NCBI RefSeq assembly: GCF_000708205.1
Contig: NW_014575555.1
Span: forward strand, 243,188 to 307,187
Length of the DNA: 64,000 bases
From: Mixia osmundae IAM 14324
Taxonomy: Eukaryota > Basidiomycota > Mixiomycetes > Mixiales > Mixiaceae
Reading direction: 5' to 3'
The position numbers and the translations under genes were made by a program. The notes below the pieces were generated by a model that was not told the DNA's origin, did no database searches, and saw only the letters and a list, made by a program, of their open reading frames with translations. Positions 32,608 to 43,573 of this stretch are shown here, piece by piece (position 1 is the first letter of the stretch; every line of letters starts with the position of its first letter).

Positions 32608-33510
32608 CGCGCGCAGGGAGAGGAGCATGCAAACGGAGACTACTAGCATCCACGTCAGCGCAATCTGCTCAATCTGGCTGACAGATGTACGTGTGAGAGC
32701 CGTCACTGTATGAGGCAAGCAAGCTAGCGCCTTCATGGTCATGTCACGCTAACAGTAGAGTCATAATTGCAATGGGGTTTAATGTCGTGCTGATGAAGTC
32801 GAGCCGCCCAGATCGGCAGTCCGTGCCCACGACGGCGCTCTAGCTCATATCGGCGTCCTCAAGCTGGCGCCGCGATTCCGAGGCATGAGCCCCGTCCAAT
32901 GACCACAGCGTCATGGCACCTCGCGTCGAGTCGACTTCGGCAGACGGGACCCTTCTTTGACGATGACGGCGGGCTAGTGCCCCCCCGTATGGCGGGACTT
33001 GCAGGGGCAGTATGCTTAGTCGCTCTCCTTCTTTACTCTCGGGCTGAGAATTTTGCCAGAGGTGAAGTCGAGCTGGAGTTGGAGTCGAGCTGGAGTTGAG
33101 CTGGGAAAACAAATTTGCACTCTTCTTATACGTTGCGAGGAGCGCGACCGTGAGAAATTCGCGCGCACTCATCCGTCCGTAAGCGGCGCGAATGGACGGC
33201 GCTAACGTCTGTTCACGAGCTAGATGTGCGCTCCCCGCGTTCGCGGCGCGCTGCAAGACCTTGGAGCGCGAATCGCGATACCACACACACAATGCAGTCT
33301 TTGCACGGTCCACGGCACGATCTCAGAAGTACCTCACAACGCTTGATGACCTCTCGTCGTTGATTCGCTTGCTCCTATTGATGTTACATTCCTTGAAAGA
33401 ACGTCTGCTGTGACGACCGATCGCGGCGTCCTTCCCTATATGTTGCATATGCCCCGATTGACGCGACGAATGAGTGCTCTTATGCATGCCTAACTTGAAG
33501 GATCGAATGC
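32608..33510. other. Intergenic stretch holding a dispersed repeat copy
   Basis: No gene is supported between the cnxE start and the SLC35F-type stop. Most of it is copy A of the dispersed repeat described at 32800. The remaining 33280-33510 has only short frames and a short CACACA run. The cnxE promoter must lie within the first few hundred bases. Confidence 0.6.
32800..33275 (-). repeat. Dispersed repeat copy A (inverted relative to copy B at 62515)
   Basis: The reverse complement of this segment matches 62515-62985 over about 460 bases at roughly 90% identity by eye, with a few short indels. Differences are mostly transitions. In the repeat's own orientation it carries a GTATAAGAAG promoter-like box, then imperfect repeats of CTCCAGCTCGACTCCAA, then a short open frame starting MTLWSLDGAHASE. 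The layout (promoter, leader, start of a frame) suggests a solo LTR or a remnant of a mobile element, but no transposase or reverse transcriptase is present. Confidence 0.7.
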
Positions 33511-34923
33511 TCATGCTAGCTCGGCAGAGTCACGCTTTTCGTCCTTGACAGCTTGTTTGCCTCTAGTCTGTATGTCATTCTCGCCTTGCGATTCCGGTGG
33601 CGAGACGGAGAAATAGATGACGAGTCCGACGATGACGAGGATAAAGGCAGGAATATACAGCCAATAGATGTAGTAATGCTATCCAAAGAGCAGCAGGTCA
33701 GATCGTCTGGGGTGCAGGCAGACAATCACTCACAAAGACGGTGATGCCGATGCAGAGCAGATAAAAATCGCTGGTCAACAAGGAGATATTGTAGAAAGGC
33801 GCGGAGGCATATCTAAAGAGCAGGGGCGCGCATGTGTACAGGATCGTCAGCGAAAAGGTGTAAAGGAGCAAGTAGCCGACAGTGGTCCCGTTCCAGACTG
33901 CTTCGGGCATGGCGCTATGCTCCACGCCTGCCGCTTGGATACCGCAGATCAATGTAGCCCAGAAGCCGAGTTGTCCGACGACTTCGTAAAGCGGACGCCC
34001 GCGGATGAACTTTTCTTCGAGTGCGTTCGATATACCGTAGCATGATGCGCCGATGATCATGAGGCCATCGCCCAGACCTTTGTTGGTCGCCTGATAGTTC
34101 TTCCCGGTGATAGTGTCACTCGCGACGAGCAGTCCGAGGCCAGCGATACAGACGAGCACGCCGAGGATCTGTGACCAATGATAGCGAGCCTTGACGAGGA
34201 AGTAGCACGCGACCATTGCGACTGGCGTGGCCCAAGCACTGCAGCACCATCAGCTTGAGATCGATGAGCAGCAGCGTCAGGAACGCACTCGAGCAAGGAA
34301 GCAGATAGCAAATCGGTGTACTGGTACGCTTTGACGACACTGTAGTTGCCCTCGACGTCAAAGACAGCAAGCAGACAGTACTTCCATCCATCTGTCTTGA
34401 TCATCTTGAGCCATGCCACAATGCCGTACTTGTAGATCGTATAGCTCGTGTAGATCAGGTTGATCAAGACGTAGTTGAAGAGATTCTGCGTCAGAGGCAG
34501 ATTGACCCAGCCATTGAGGGCGAGCTCGGTGGTGGCGGTCGAAGTAGAGGTGATACAGAGCGAAAGGACTTGACCGCCAACGAGTACAGCGATGAATCGC
34601 AAAGTGAAAATCGAGCGTAGTCGGATCAAGAGAGTGCTAAAGAACGTGCCCATCCCCTGGTTGAAGACGACCTTGGGACGCTGAACGGTCCTGCCGTCAA
34701 TGACAGCATGCTTCAAGCCTGTTGCCAGCCCGTCGTGGCCGGTGGCGCCATAGCTGGGACCGCGAGCGGATGCCAGGGATTTGCTGTCACAGTCCTGTTC
34801 CTGCTCGATACCGCCGCTGCTGTGCTTGGTGTCAAGTTCAGGCGTATCCTTGGGTCGGTCACTGAGGTCAGGGTTGAACTTGGGCAGCTCATGGAGAGCG
34901 AGCTGGGGATCGTTTCTCGACAT
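33511..34923 (-). CDS. SLC35F-type (DUF914) ten-helix transporter
   Basis: Member of the drug/metabolite transporter superfamily, SLC35F1/F2/F6-like, in fungi an endomembrane or plasma-membrane carrier. Exons 34923-34289, 34238-33734 and 33678-33511 give 435 residues; introns are 50 nt (GTGCGT) and 55 nt (GTGAGT). A hydrophilic N-terminus of about 90 residues precedes ten hydrophobic helices. Family motif: FDVEGNYSVVKAYQYTDLLSA followed across the splice by SLLDAWATPVAM, then RYHWSQILGVLVCIAGLG and GASCYGISNALEEKFI, which fits the SLC35F signature. The C-tail is short, charged and Ser-poor. The substrate is unknown. The gene is divergent from VPS60 across 243 bp. Confidence 0.87.
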
Positions 34924-35166
34924 CTCTGATCAATGGAGAATATCAAAAGGTGGCAAAGGGTGCCTCTTCGGTTCGTAGCAGATCACCGAGCTGGTTCGGT
35001 GTCCACTAGACCGTACTGAAGCTGACTGGCAAGAGGCGTGAGTCCAGCAGCTGTCTACAGGCGGCGCAAGGTCGTTGACGAGTGAGCGAGCGGGTGGCCA
35101 CTCTGCAGAAATTTGTGAGGAACGCGCCGGCTCTCTCGCTCGCTGCTGTCCGACTGGCTGGCGACG

Positions 35167-35931
35167 ATGAATCGCATCTTTGGGAGCGGCAAGGGCAAAG
35201 CGAAGCCTTCGTTGAACGATGCCATCGCTTCGACTGATGTCAGGATCGACGGCTTCGAGGTCAAGATCAGGAAACTCGACGCAGAGTTGACAAAGTACCG
35301 TGACCAGATGAAGCGGCTCAAGGAGGGTCCGGGGAAGAATGCGGTCAAGCAGCGAGCCATGCGAGTGCTCCAGCAGAAGAAGATGTACGAGGCACAGCTC
35401 GGACAGCTCCAGCAGCAGACTTTCAACATGGAGCAAGCCAGTATGACGACAGAGAACTTGCGCAACACGATGGCAACCGTGGACGCCATGAAGACTGCCA
35501 ACAAGGAGATGAAGCGTCAGTATGGCAAGCTCGACATCGACAAGATAGAGGTTCGTCCACCACCACGGCGGCCTACGCGTCACGTTCTGACTTGTCACGA
35601 CGCGTTCAGTCGATCCACTATGACATGGAGGATCTCATCGAGCAAGCCAATGAGATACAAGAGTCCCTCAGCAGGACCTACGGTGTCCCGGACGAAGTGG
35701 ACGAAGCAGATCTCGAAGCAGGCGAGTGGTATGGCCCGTCAGACACAGTGACAGCAGCTGATGAGCTGTCTCATAGAACTGGAAGCGCTCGGAGACGACC
35801 TGCTCGAAGAAGAGTCGAGCATACCTTCTTACCTGCGCAATGATACGGCCGAGCTTCCCGACTTTGTGGACGAACCACCCGTGACGGAGTCTGCGCAGAA
35901 GGAGCGCCCGGACCTCGTCAAGGCGGTCTGA
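35167..35931 (+). CDS. VPS60: ESCRT-III-associated VPS60/CHMP5
   Basis: SNF7-family coiled-coil protein that regulates the Vps4 ATPase in multivesicular-body sorting. Exons 35167-35550, 35610-35721 and 35777-35931 give 216 residues. The N-terminus MNRIFGSGKGKAKPSL is the CHMP5 form (MNRLFG...), followed by the basic helical core with KQRAMRVLQQKKMYE, then YDMEDLIEQANEIQESLSR and an acidic C-terminus with a MIM-like helix. The second intron has a GC donor (GCAG|GCGAGT) and acceptor CATAG. Any GT donor nearby breaks the conserved EADLEAELEALGDDL. Length and architecture are standard for the family. Confidence 0.92.
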
Positions 35932-36018
35932 GCTCGCCAACGACGCGTCGACCCTCGAATGACAAGGCTGCGCTTCTGCTCCTCCGACTGGCCGTTTACG
36001 CCGCTCTACGCATGCAGT

Positions 36019-37978
36019 ATGAGAGCCTTTATACCCACACTCTTTTACTTGGCGGACTCCGTCGCCCGAGCGTCATCGCTATGCACAGGCGGCACGGTAA
36101 TCATCGTGGCCCATCCAGACGATGACTTGCTTTGTAAGCCCACTGCTGCGCGCTATCCGGAGGTTGGGCTGATACAGTGTACCAGTTGTATCGCCTGACA
36201 TGCTCAACGACATCAGTTCAGAGCGATGCACGACGACAGTCTATGCAACCTCGGGCGACAATGGCGAGGATGCGGCTTACTACCTCTCGCGCGAACAAGG
36301 CGTAGAGACGGCCTGGGCAGACGCGATAAATTCCAACAGCTCCTCATCCGGCGATTGGACGACGTCCCAGTTCACGCTGTCTGGGCTCACTGTCCGCAAG
36401 CGTACCCATACCCGCTCGACAGGCATAAGCAAGCTCTTCTTGCGAGCTTTCGATGGAGGTTTTGGTGGTCACGGCACGACCCTGTCAGGCGACGAATCCT
36501 TACAATGTCTCTACCAGTCTTCATGTACCTCGCTGGGCACGGTAGACAACAGCAACTCATTCACGCTCGATTCGCTACAAACATTCTTGGCAGCTCTGAT
36601 CGTTCAACAGAAGCCTGCCATCGTACGCACTCTGGACTATCGCATTGCGTACGGCGCAGGTGATCACTCAGACCATGCGACCATCGCACGCATCGTTCTC
36701 GCCAGCGCGGCTCTTGTGCCTTCGTCTGTTCCTTTCAAGCTCATTGGCTATCAGGGCTATCCCATCGCTAACTTGAATGCCAATCTCGATACTATCGAGA
36801 CACAAGAGAAGACCTCCGTCTTCTATGATTACACACCGTTTGATGCCAACGAATGTGCCAATGCGACCGCATGTGCAGGACGACCGGAGACTGCCTGGCT
36901 TGCTCGTCAGTACGAGTCAGGTATACCACTCAGCTTCCCTCAGCCTAACAGCACATCAGATCCAGTCGTGACAACAACGCAACAAGCCCAGGCGGCCGCT
37001 ACGACGACCTGCGCAGCTCTCGCGCCCTCGACTTACCCTGCGGTCTCACTCGCGAAAGCGTTCACAGTCCTTGGCGTACGTATGATTGTAGAACCAGTCT
37101 CGGCAGCTATCACCGATGCCAACATTGCCCTCAACGCGACTGCATCGGCGTCGAGTGAGGATGTCTGCACTGGGCAGAAAGCCAGTTCTGCGATCGATGG
37201 CATCGTTGGCGGCTACCAGGGTGCCGGAAATATCAGCAATGAATGGGCGACCTTGGGCGGAAAGGCTAACAGCTGGCTTCAGCTTACCTGGACGCAGCCT
37301 CAGACGATCTCTCGCGTTCAACTGTTTGATCGCCCGAATCTCAAAGACTGGGTGACGAGCGGCACGCTACTGTTTGGCGACAACTCGACAGTCGACGTGG
37401 GCGCGCTCTACAACAACGGGTCAACTGCTACCGAGATTCGCTTTACACCTCGGGTTTCGAGTACCTTGCGCTTCTCCGTGCTCTCTGTCGGCAACAGCAC
37501 ATCCGATATTGGCCTCAGCGAGATACGGGTGTTCTCGACAACGCCGGGTCAGTTTTTCACGTCCGCCGGCAACCTTGCGCTGTCAGCTGTAGCTACAGCT
37601 TCGAGCGCCAATGCAGCAACGCGTCAGCTGGCCAAAAAAGCGATCGACGGCGTTTTGTCTGGCTATCCTACCAATCCTGGCGCAGAATGGGCAACTATCG
37701 GAGGCGGCGTTGGATCTTGGCTACTGCTGCGATGGCCAAAGGCAGTTTCTGTCTCGTCCGTGACGCTCTTCGATCGCCCGAATCACAATGATCAAATTCT
37801 CGCAGGCCAGCTGATCTTCTCGGACAACAGCACAATACCAGTGACGAGCCTGAAGAACGACGGTTCAGCTACCGTGTTCACATTCCCATCACGCAATACG
37901 ACTTCGCTGAAATTCAAGGTACTTCAAGTGAGCAACACGACAAGCAACGTTGGCCTCTCTGAAATTCAAGTGAATTAG
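36019..37978 (+). CDS. Secreted PIG-L/LmbE-type deacetylase with two C-terminal galactose-binding-like domains
   Basis: Exons 36019-36133 and 36186-37978; 635 residues; the intron is 52 nt (GTAAGC...ACCAG). A hydrophobic N-terminus (MRAFIPTLFYLADSVARASS) is likely a signal peptide; an upstream in-frame Met at 35959 is less suited. PIG-L motifs: AHPDDD at about residues 31-36 and GDHSDH near residue 200, supplying the zinc ligands. After residue about 355 two repeats of roughly 135 residues follow. Each starts NIALNATASASS / NLALSAVATASS, has the shared word LFDRPN, and ends IGLSEIRVF / VGLSEIQV, like discoidin-type carbohydrate-binding folds. Probably an N-deacetylase acting on extracellular or wall amino-sugars, tethered by its binding domains. 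Many N-glycosylation sequons. Confidence 0.85.
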
Positions 37979-38056
37979 TCTTAGATAGGTTTATGCATTT
38001 TTAACTTTTGACTTGATAGTCTATCGGTAACAAGAGTGGTGTATGAGCTGGTGAGA

Positions 38057-39880
38057 CTATCCAACTCGACGGGTTTGCGCCTGAATTGAGCTCGTCCGAG
38101 ATGGTCTCGAATGCGAGCGATCTGGCGAGCGGCTGCGCAGTACGGCACCAGGGCCTCGCCGAGATGAGCGACCTCTAGGTCTGCCGCTGTCTTCTGCTGC
38201 AGACGCAGTCGTCGAAGCTGACGAAGTCCTTGCCTGCGATCGGCGAGAGGGTGCGACGAGCTCGGTTTGCTCATCGTCTGCTTCAGACACGTTCTCCTCC
38301 CGATCGACTCGAGCTCTATTTATCGTTGCACCTCCTCGACGGCCTGGTCGACCGCGAGGCTCGTCTTCGTCCTCAGAGTCCGAGTCTGTGCTGTCAGAGG
38401 TGACCAGTGAGCTCTGGCGAGCACTGAGCGCGAGCATCTGTCGTGATGAAGTCCGCCTGCGCGCTTCTGGCTGGTGCTTGACGTCGTCTTCCTCACTTTT
38501 CACAGATCGAGACTGGTCTGCGCATGACTGCGCCAAGCGGAAATGAGGCCCAACGCTGGTGCTACGCCTCAGCGAATCTGACGTTGCTGCTTCCGGCGGC
38601 GAACGCTTTGCTTCAGAGGCGTCGCGAGGCGGCGCCGCCGCCGAGGTGTTGTGATGTCTGAAGAGTATGTCTGCGAAAGCCGAATGATTATGATGAAGCG
38701 CCTTTGCTGAAGGCCTGTAATTCTCGTCGTTATGATCGAATTCGCCTACTCGGAGCATGCGATGAGTCATCGATGCTGGTTCCGAAGGCCGCCTGCGCTG
38801 CTCACGTAGCTTCGCGTCGAGAGCTTCGTCAGACAGATAAGCGGCCTGCTTGGCCGGCGCACGACGATTGAGATCGGCAGATGTAAAGTCATAAGGGGCC
38901 AAAGCTGGCGATGTGTCATAAGAAGCCATGGGTTGCGAGAGCCTTCGTTGAGCCGAGCCGGCCGTCATAAGCAAGGCGGGGCAGCCCGGTCTGCCGCAGT
39001 AAACATGATGAGCAGGTGCGACCTTGGGACTCTTCTTTGCCTTGAGCGCAGGCGAACTGATATGAGAGCGAGATCGACCCGAGTCAGATCCCGAACCTTG
39101 CGCAGGTGAATGAGACGAGGTGGAAGCGACTGCATTCGCAGGCAAGACTTTGGGCGACGCGCGGTAGTATAAAGGCGCAGGCAAGACGGTCTTTGGCGCG
39201 TTCATACCGTCTGCCAGGTGCTTGCGAGAGTATTGCATCATGCCATCAGTCAGGCCGGAGCGAGCTTTGCCGGTCGGCGTGACGGACGATGGTTGTATCG
39301 TCGGCGAAAGCGGTGCGTTTGGCCTCAAAGCGTGCAACGGTGATCCCCTAAGATGTGATCAAGTCAGCCAATGCTTAAAATTGACATGGATAGTCTCGTC
39401 TACCTTTTGGCTTGTGTCTTCGTCGCACTGGGCGAAAAGGCGGCGTTTGTAGTCGAGGCAGCGACAGGAGGGGGCAAGCTGAACTCTGTCGGCTCCTCGA
39501 AGATGGTCTGGCCAAGCGTAGGCTGACTTCCATGTGAAGTGCTCGCGCGGGCCAATGGGCTAGTCCGATTGCTTCGTCTGCCTAGCGCATTCGGGGAGCT
39601 AATGCTCGTGGCTTGCAGCATCGGTGAGACTTCGGCGGAAGTGAGCCCGGTCAGGCCAGACTCGTCGTCGTATTCGTACTCGTCATCTTGATCGCCGCGA
39701 ACAGAGTGCGAAGATGATGATGACTCGTCGGCCAGGCGACAGTCATCGGAGCAGTATGCGTTCGCCGAGGGTGTAGGGTTGCCGCAACTACACACGGAAA
39801 GGAGTCAGCTCATGACCAAAGAGGGCCGCATCAAGCAGGACTGACTTGAGGCAGAAGTCGCCAAAGAAAGGCTTGTCCAT
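38057..39880 (-). CDS. ECL1-like zinc-knuckle protein with long disordered tail
   Basis: Exons 39880-39846, 39787-39404 and 39347-38057; 569 residues; introns are 58 nt (GTCAGT...TGTAG) and 56 nt (GTAGAC...CTTAG). Splicing creates an N-terminal zinc-knuckle, DFCLNCGNPTP...AYCSDDCRLAD, matching the fungal ECL1/life-span regulatory family. A Tyr/Asp acidic patch follows, then a second motif HHVYCGRPGCPA. The rest is Ser/Arg/Pro-rich, with an acidic run (DSTDSDSEDEDE). Small yeast Ecl proteins extend chronological lifespan, but this protein is several times longer, so only the knuckle supports the link. A CTTATAAG box at 40108-40115 lies about 230 bp upstream. Confidence 0.7.
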
Positions 39881-41012
39881 TGAGGCGGCCGAACCCGGTG
39901 TAGCTGGCAGGTCGAGTGGTCCCCGGGCGACTAAGCCTGATGATGTCTTGTTGGCCTGATCGAGCCGGAGTGTCAATTCGTCGGGACCATGGTGGTTAGC
40001 GGACACGTTGAGCGGCGAGTGGTCGAGTTGCTTGGCTCGTCGATGATGAAGCGGCATGTCACGTTGGCCCAGCGGTGACGAGAGTCGGCCGGGCCGCACT
40101 GTCGGGTCTTATAAGCTCTGCTGTAGAGCAGGTGACCGATCTGGCGTTGAGCGGTCACGGTCAGGTCAGATGACGATCAAGTCGCTAGCTTGTGGCTGCG
40201 CGGTACGAGCGCAGAAGGTATATGCGACTGAGCAATTTCTTTATTGAACTGCCTCAATCGAGATTGTATGCGCTCAGATCGAGCTGGCTGCGAGGCTGCT
40301 CGAGTGACGAGCTACGGAGTATATCTGAATGACTCGGCCTAGAAGCTCGAGTCTTCCTTTCGCTTGCGGTACTGGCAGTGTACGGGCACAAGACAGCTTC
40401 TCGGCAAGGACCGAGCTCAGGCTCCGGTGATTGGCAGTCAAGTTGCTGTGAGGACAGTCCGATAGCCTACTGATCTGATCAGCAGAGGATAGCGTAGTGA
40501 GCTGCGTCCGAGGGTGGGCTCTGCTCTCTTCGAACTACGCAGCGTAGCCGTGGCCGTCAGAGTGACCGTGAAGCCAATCAGCGCGGCCTCGCAGGATGGT
40601 CCTCTTTCCGCTGTGCTCCTGAACTCTTCGACCGAGGAGGTAGCAGGGTACAGGCTCAGCTCCGGTCGCGCACGAGATCTGAAGCTCTGTTGTGCGTCTA
40701 GCCCAAGGCTATAAGCCAGGCACGTTGCCAATCTGGAACAGTCGCAATGCTGCGTCGGCGTCAACGGCGGCACTTGGCTGCTTGCGATTAGGTGCGGTAC
40801 AGCCCTCGCACTACAGCCAGCCCTCCGGCGGAGTTCTCTCTGACGACTGACTGGCTGGCCAAGACGCTCGCTCAAAAGTTTGCTGACTCGATTATTCGAT
40901 GCGCGCAATTTTTCTCTCCGTGACGTGATCGATCTCCACTATCGCGATAGCGGAGAAACAAGCTGGATGATGCACAACAGTGGAGAGAATACATAGAATG
41001 AGAATTCCATAA
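39881..41012. other. 1.1-kb stretch without a firm gene
   Basis: The left part contains the promoter and leader of the ECL1-like gene, with a TATA-like CTTATAAG at 40108-40115. Further right, both strands have moderately long frames (minus 40438-40908; plus 40514-40714). The plus frame can be joined in phase to an upstream open stretch, 40352-40447, by a 45-nt GTGAGG...GATAG intron-like segment, giving a Cys-poor peptide with no recognisable motif. Neither strand gives a gene I would call. Confidence 0.45.
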
Positions 41013-42003
41013 TCACTTGGCGTTGTCGAGTTTCCTGTTGATGCCCCCCAACAGCAACTGTATGCACATGAGCTTGCGAACAGAGCCCAGGACATGTCCG
41101 AGAGTTTTTTACCTTTAGTAAGGCATCTGTGTCAAGCTTGCCCTCGAAAGCAGTCGTGTCGACAATGTCACGCTTCAGCCCGTGCTCGGTTTTGAGATCA
41201 TCGTCGAGAGCTTGAAGCGATGCGAGCGCTTCTGCATCGTCGCCCAGACTGACGAATTGGAAGCCTAGCTGTCCGAGGGGGAAATGTCCTTCGTCCAAGC
41301 GCGTCGCAAAGCCCGCAATAGCGTATGCAAGCGTATCGGGATCGTCCGCTGCTCCGTCTGTGATGATGAGGACGTTCATCGGCTTGGGGAGCGTCGTCTT
41401 GTTGGCCTTTGCCTTTTCGCACGCCTCAACGTAGCTGCCCCCGATGTCTTCAATGATGACTTCTGTCGGAGTTGATTCGCCATACGGACCAACGCTGTCG
41501 AAGAGTGCTGCAACTTCTGCAGACGTGCGCAGGCCCATGCCGCGCCTCGGCTCATTGATGAAGAGGATATCGAGTCCATCATCGTCATATGGCAGCACTT
41601 TATCTGCAACGCCCATCACAGCCGCTCTGCATTGCGACCAGCGAGAAGGCGAGTCGACTTGCATGGACGCGCTGTCGTCGATGACAATGACGGTGTCATA
41701 CCTCTTGAGAATAGCTAATTTGCTCTCAGTAGTGACCGTGGAGGCTCTGTTCAGGTTTGCGCCGGCAGACGAGCTTGCCGCAGGAGGTTGGGGAGGCGAC
41801 GCATAGCCTCCTGCTGTGGAAGCGGGTCTCGGTCGTGTGTCTACCGGAGGCGGTCCGGGAGGTGCAGTGTAGGTATTCCGGTTGCTCGTGCTAGGCGTAT
41901 CCGCGAAAGGATTATTGCCTGCATAGGGCGGCGGAGGCGGCAGATCTTCAGGCGCGACTGCTCGCGTGGGCACTTGTGGCAGCCCTGACGTTCTGCGAGG
42001 CAT
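41013..42003 (-). CDS. Von Willebrand factor A domain protein
   Basis: Exons 42003-41113 and 41057-41013; 311 residues; the intron is 55 nt (GTAAAA...ATACAG), phase 0. A Pro-rich N-terminal 90 residues contains PPPPPYAGNNPF. The vWA domain follows with an intact MIDAS start, VIVIDDSASM (DxSxS), and a later NVLIITDGAADD strand. This is a common fungal cytosolic protein type whose binding partner is unknown. The last exon contributes 14 residues (LLLGGINRKLDNAK). Intron retention would replace the tail by a longer hydrophobic reading. Divergent from the mitochondrial P-loop gene at 42139 (135 bp). Confidence 0.82.
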
Positions 42004-42138
42004 CGTGTGAGGCGCTTGGCTCAATAGGCGCAGGGTGCTGTGCTCGCCCGGGCACGTGTAAAGCATGTCACCTGACTTCGCCGAGTGGCGCGTGCCCCTG
42101 CTTTGCCAAGCCGGTCGAAAAACGAAGCCGCCATTTAC

Positions 42139-43551
42139 ATGCTGAGGCGGCTGAGCGGCTGCAGAAAGGTCGCTTTGCTGCCCATCCGCTGTAGTTCCAT
42201 CGTTCGCAAGCGTCCCTATGCTTCGGCTGCCGAAGACTCGGCCAATCCAAGCGGCGCTTCTCTGCCGTCAGTACGCGATGCCGTCGTTGCGACACTAGCA
42301 GGCGTCGCAGTCTTGGCCGTCGGTGGTGTCATTTACTCGGAGGCATACAAATGGAACGTCCTACGTAAGATTGGTATCGCCTTTGAAGCTGGGTTTGACC
42401 CCATCTTGGCGCTCAATGAGCCCAACGCCGACGGAGCATCGGCATTCAGGCAGTCCGTCAAACGCCCAGAGCAAGCATTGGTGGCCGACATCATCAACGG
42501 GCGTACTAGCCATCATTATTACTTATTTCTCGGGCCAAAAGGCGCAGGCAAGACGTCCATGATCGTCGAAAGCATGCGTGAATGCAAGGCGGACGGCGTG
42601 GCCGTTTTTGATGCTCATCAGGATCTCAACGTCTTTGCGCTTCGCTTCTGCAAGGCTCTGAACTATGAGAATCTCGAGGACAGTATCAACGGTCTCTTCA
42701 ATCGCAGGGATCCCCGTGAGGCCGGGCCTTTGCTCGACATCGAACGTGCCCTCAATAAGCTCGAAAAAGTGGCGATGAGATTCAGGCAGCAAAGGGGCAG
42801 GCCGCTCGTGTTGGTCATCAATAACTTGCATTATCTACATGATGATCAAGAATCCTGGATGCTGCTTCATCTATTCCAACAACGAGCAGAATCATGGGCC
42901 CAATCAAACGTCTTGACGATGCTCTTGCTGTCGGATTCCTATTGGGTCCACGAACGGCTTCAGCAGAACGCGAGTAGGATGCAAGTCGTCACTTGTAACG
43001 ATCTCTCCCGCGAGGTGACAATCAAAGCTATCGTTGAGGAGCGCAGACGACTCTTCAATGAAGCTGCTCACATCAGTCAGCCAACGGCGGAAAAGCTCTT
43101 CGAGCTCATAGGCGGTCGTGTGTCCTTCCTAACACCTCTTGTCGCTCAGCCGGATATGCTTCAGGCTGGACACGCATTCATAGACAGGCAGCGCGCTTGG
43201 CTCCTATCGCGATGCGGGCTCATACCGGAGATGGATGACGATGTAATGGATGAGCAGAAATTTGCCTCGTGTTCCTTCTTACTCTTTCAAGCTCTGGCCA
43301 GAGAGCCCAGCATACCCATGTGGCGCGCGAGAGAGATCATGACCCGACCGGACTATCTCCATACGCTCGATCTCATGAACATCATTCACATTGACGTTAA
43401 TCACATCGTACGCGCGGATTCACAGGCGATGCTCAATATCTTCAAGGAGACGACATCAGCCCCTCACTTTGCAAGCAAGCTCGCTCAGACTCGCGACAGG
43501 ATTGACGAGATCGAATCCCTTGGCCGAACGCGAGAGCTTCTGTGGAAGTAG
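42139..43551 (+). CDS. Mitochondrial AAA+/P-loop protein (ORC1-like AAA)
   Basis: Single-exon. The start at 42139 gives 470 residues and an Arg-rich amphipathic presequence (MLRRLSGCRKVALLPIRCSS); an upstream in-frame Met at 42085 would add 18. A membrane helix follows (VVATLAGVAVLAVGGVIY). The P-loop domain has a complete Walker A (LFLGPKGAGKTS). The presumed Walker B strand reads LVLVINNLHYL, with Asn where Asp is usual. The family is widespread in fungi and resembles ORC1-like AAA ATPases fused to a mitochondrial anchor; its role is not known to me. The stop is 22 bp from the end of SEC7, converging. Confidence 0.8.
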   Translation: MLRRLSGCRKVALLPIRCSSIVRKRPYASAAEDSANPSGASLPSVRDAVVATLAGVAVLAVGGVIYSEAYKWNVLRKIGIAFEAGFDPILALNEPNADGASAFRQSVKRPEQALVADIINGRTSHHYYLFLGPKGAGKTSMIVESMRECKADGVAVFDAHQDLNVFALRFCKALNYENLEDSINGLFNRRDPREAGPLLDIERALNKLEKVAMRFRQQRGRPLVLVINNLHYLHDDQESWMLLHLFQQRAESWAQSNVLTMLLLSDSYWVHERLQQNASRMQVVTCNDLSREVTIKAIVEERRRLFNEAAHISQPTAEKLFELIGGRVSFLTPLVAQPDMLQAGHAFIDRQRAWLLSRCGLIPEMDDDVMDEQKFASCSFLLFQALAREPSIPMWRAREIMTRPDYLHTLDLMNIIHIDVNHIVRADSQAMLNIFKETTSAPHFASKLAQTRDRIDEIESLGRTRELLWK

Positions 43552-43573
43552 CAAATTTCAAATCACATACAAC

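Noticed and set aside
32840-33313. 157-codon minus-strand frame
   Set aside because: It coincides with the dispersed repeat; the second copy breaks the same frame, so it is not a conserved gene.
37981-38274. Alternative minus-strand frame overlapping the end of the ECL1-like gene
   Set aside because: It could be a shadow or an alternative last exon, but no splice signal joins it to the main frame convincingly.
40438-40908. 156-codon minus-strand frame downstream of the vWA gene
   Set aside because: Low-complexity Arg/Ser composition, no family features, and an equally good competing frame on the plus strand.
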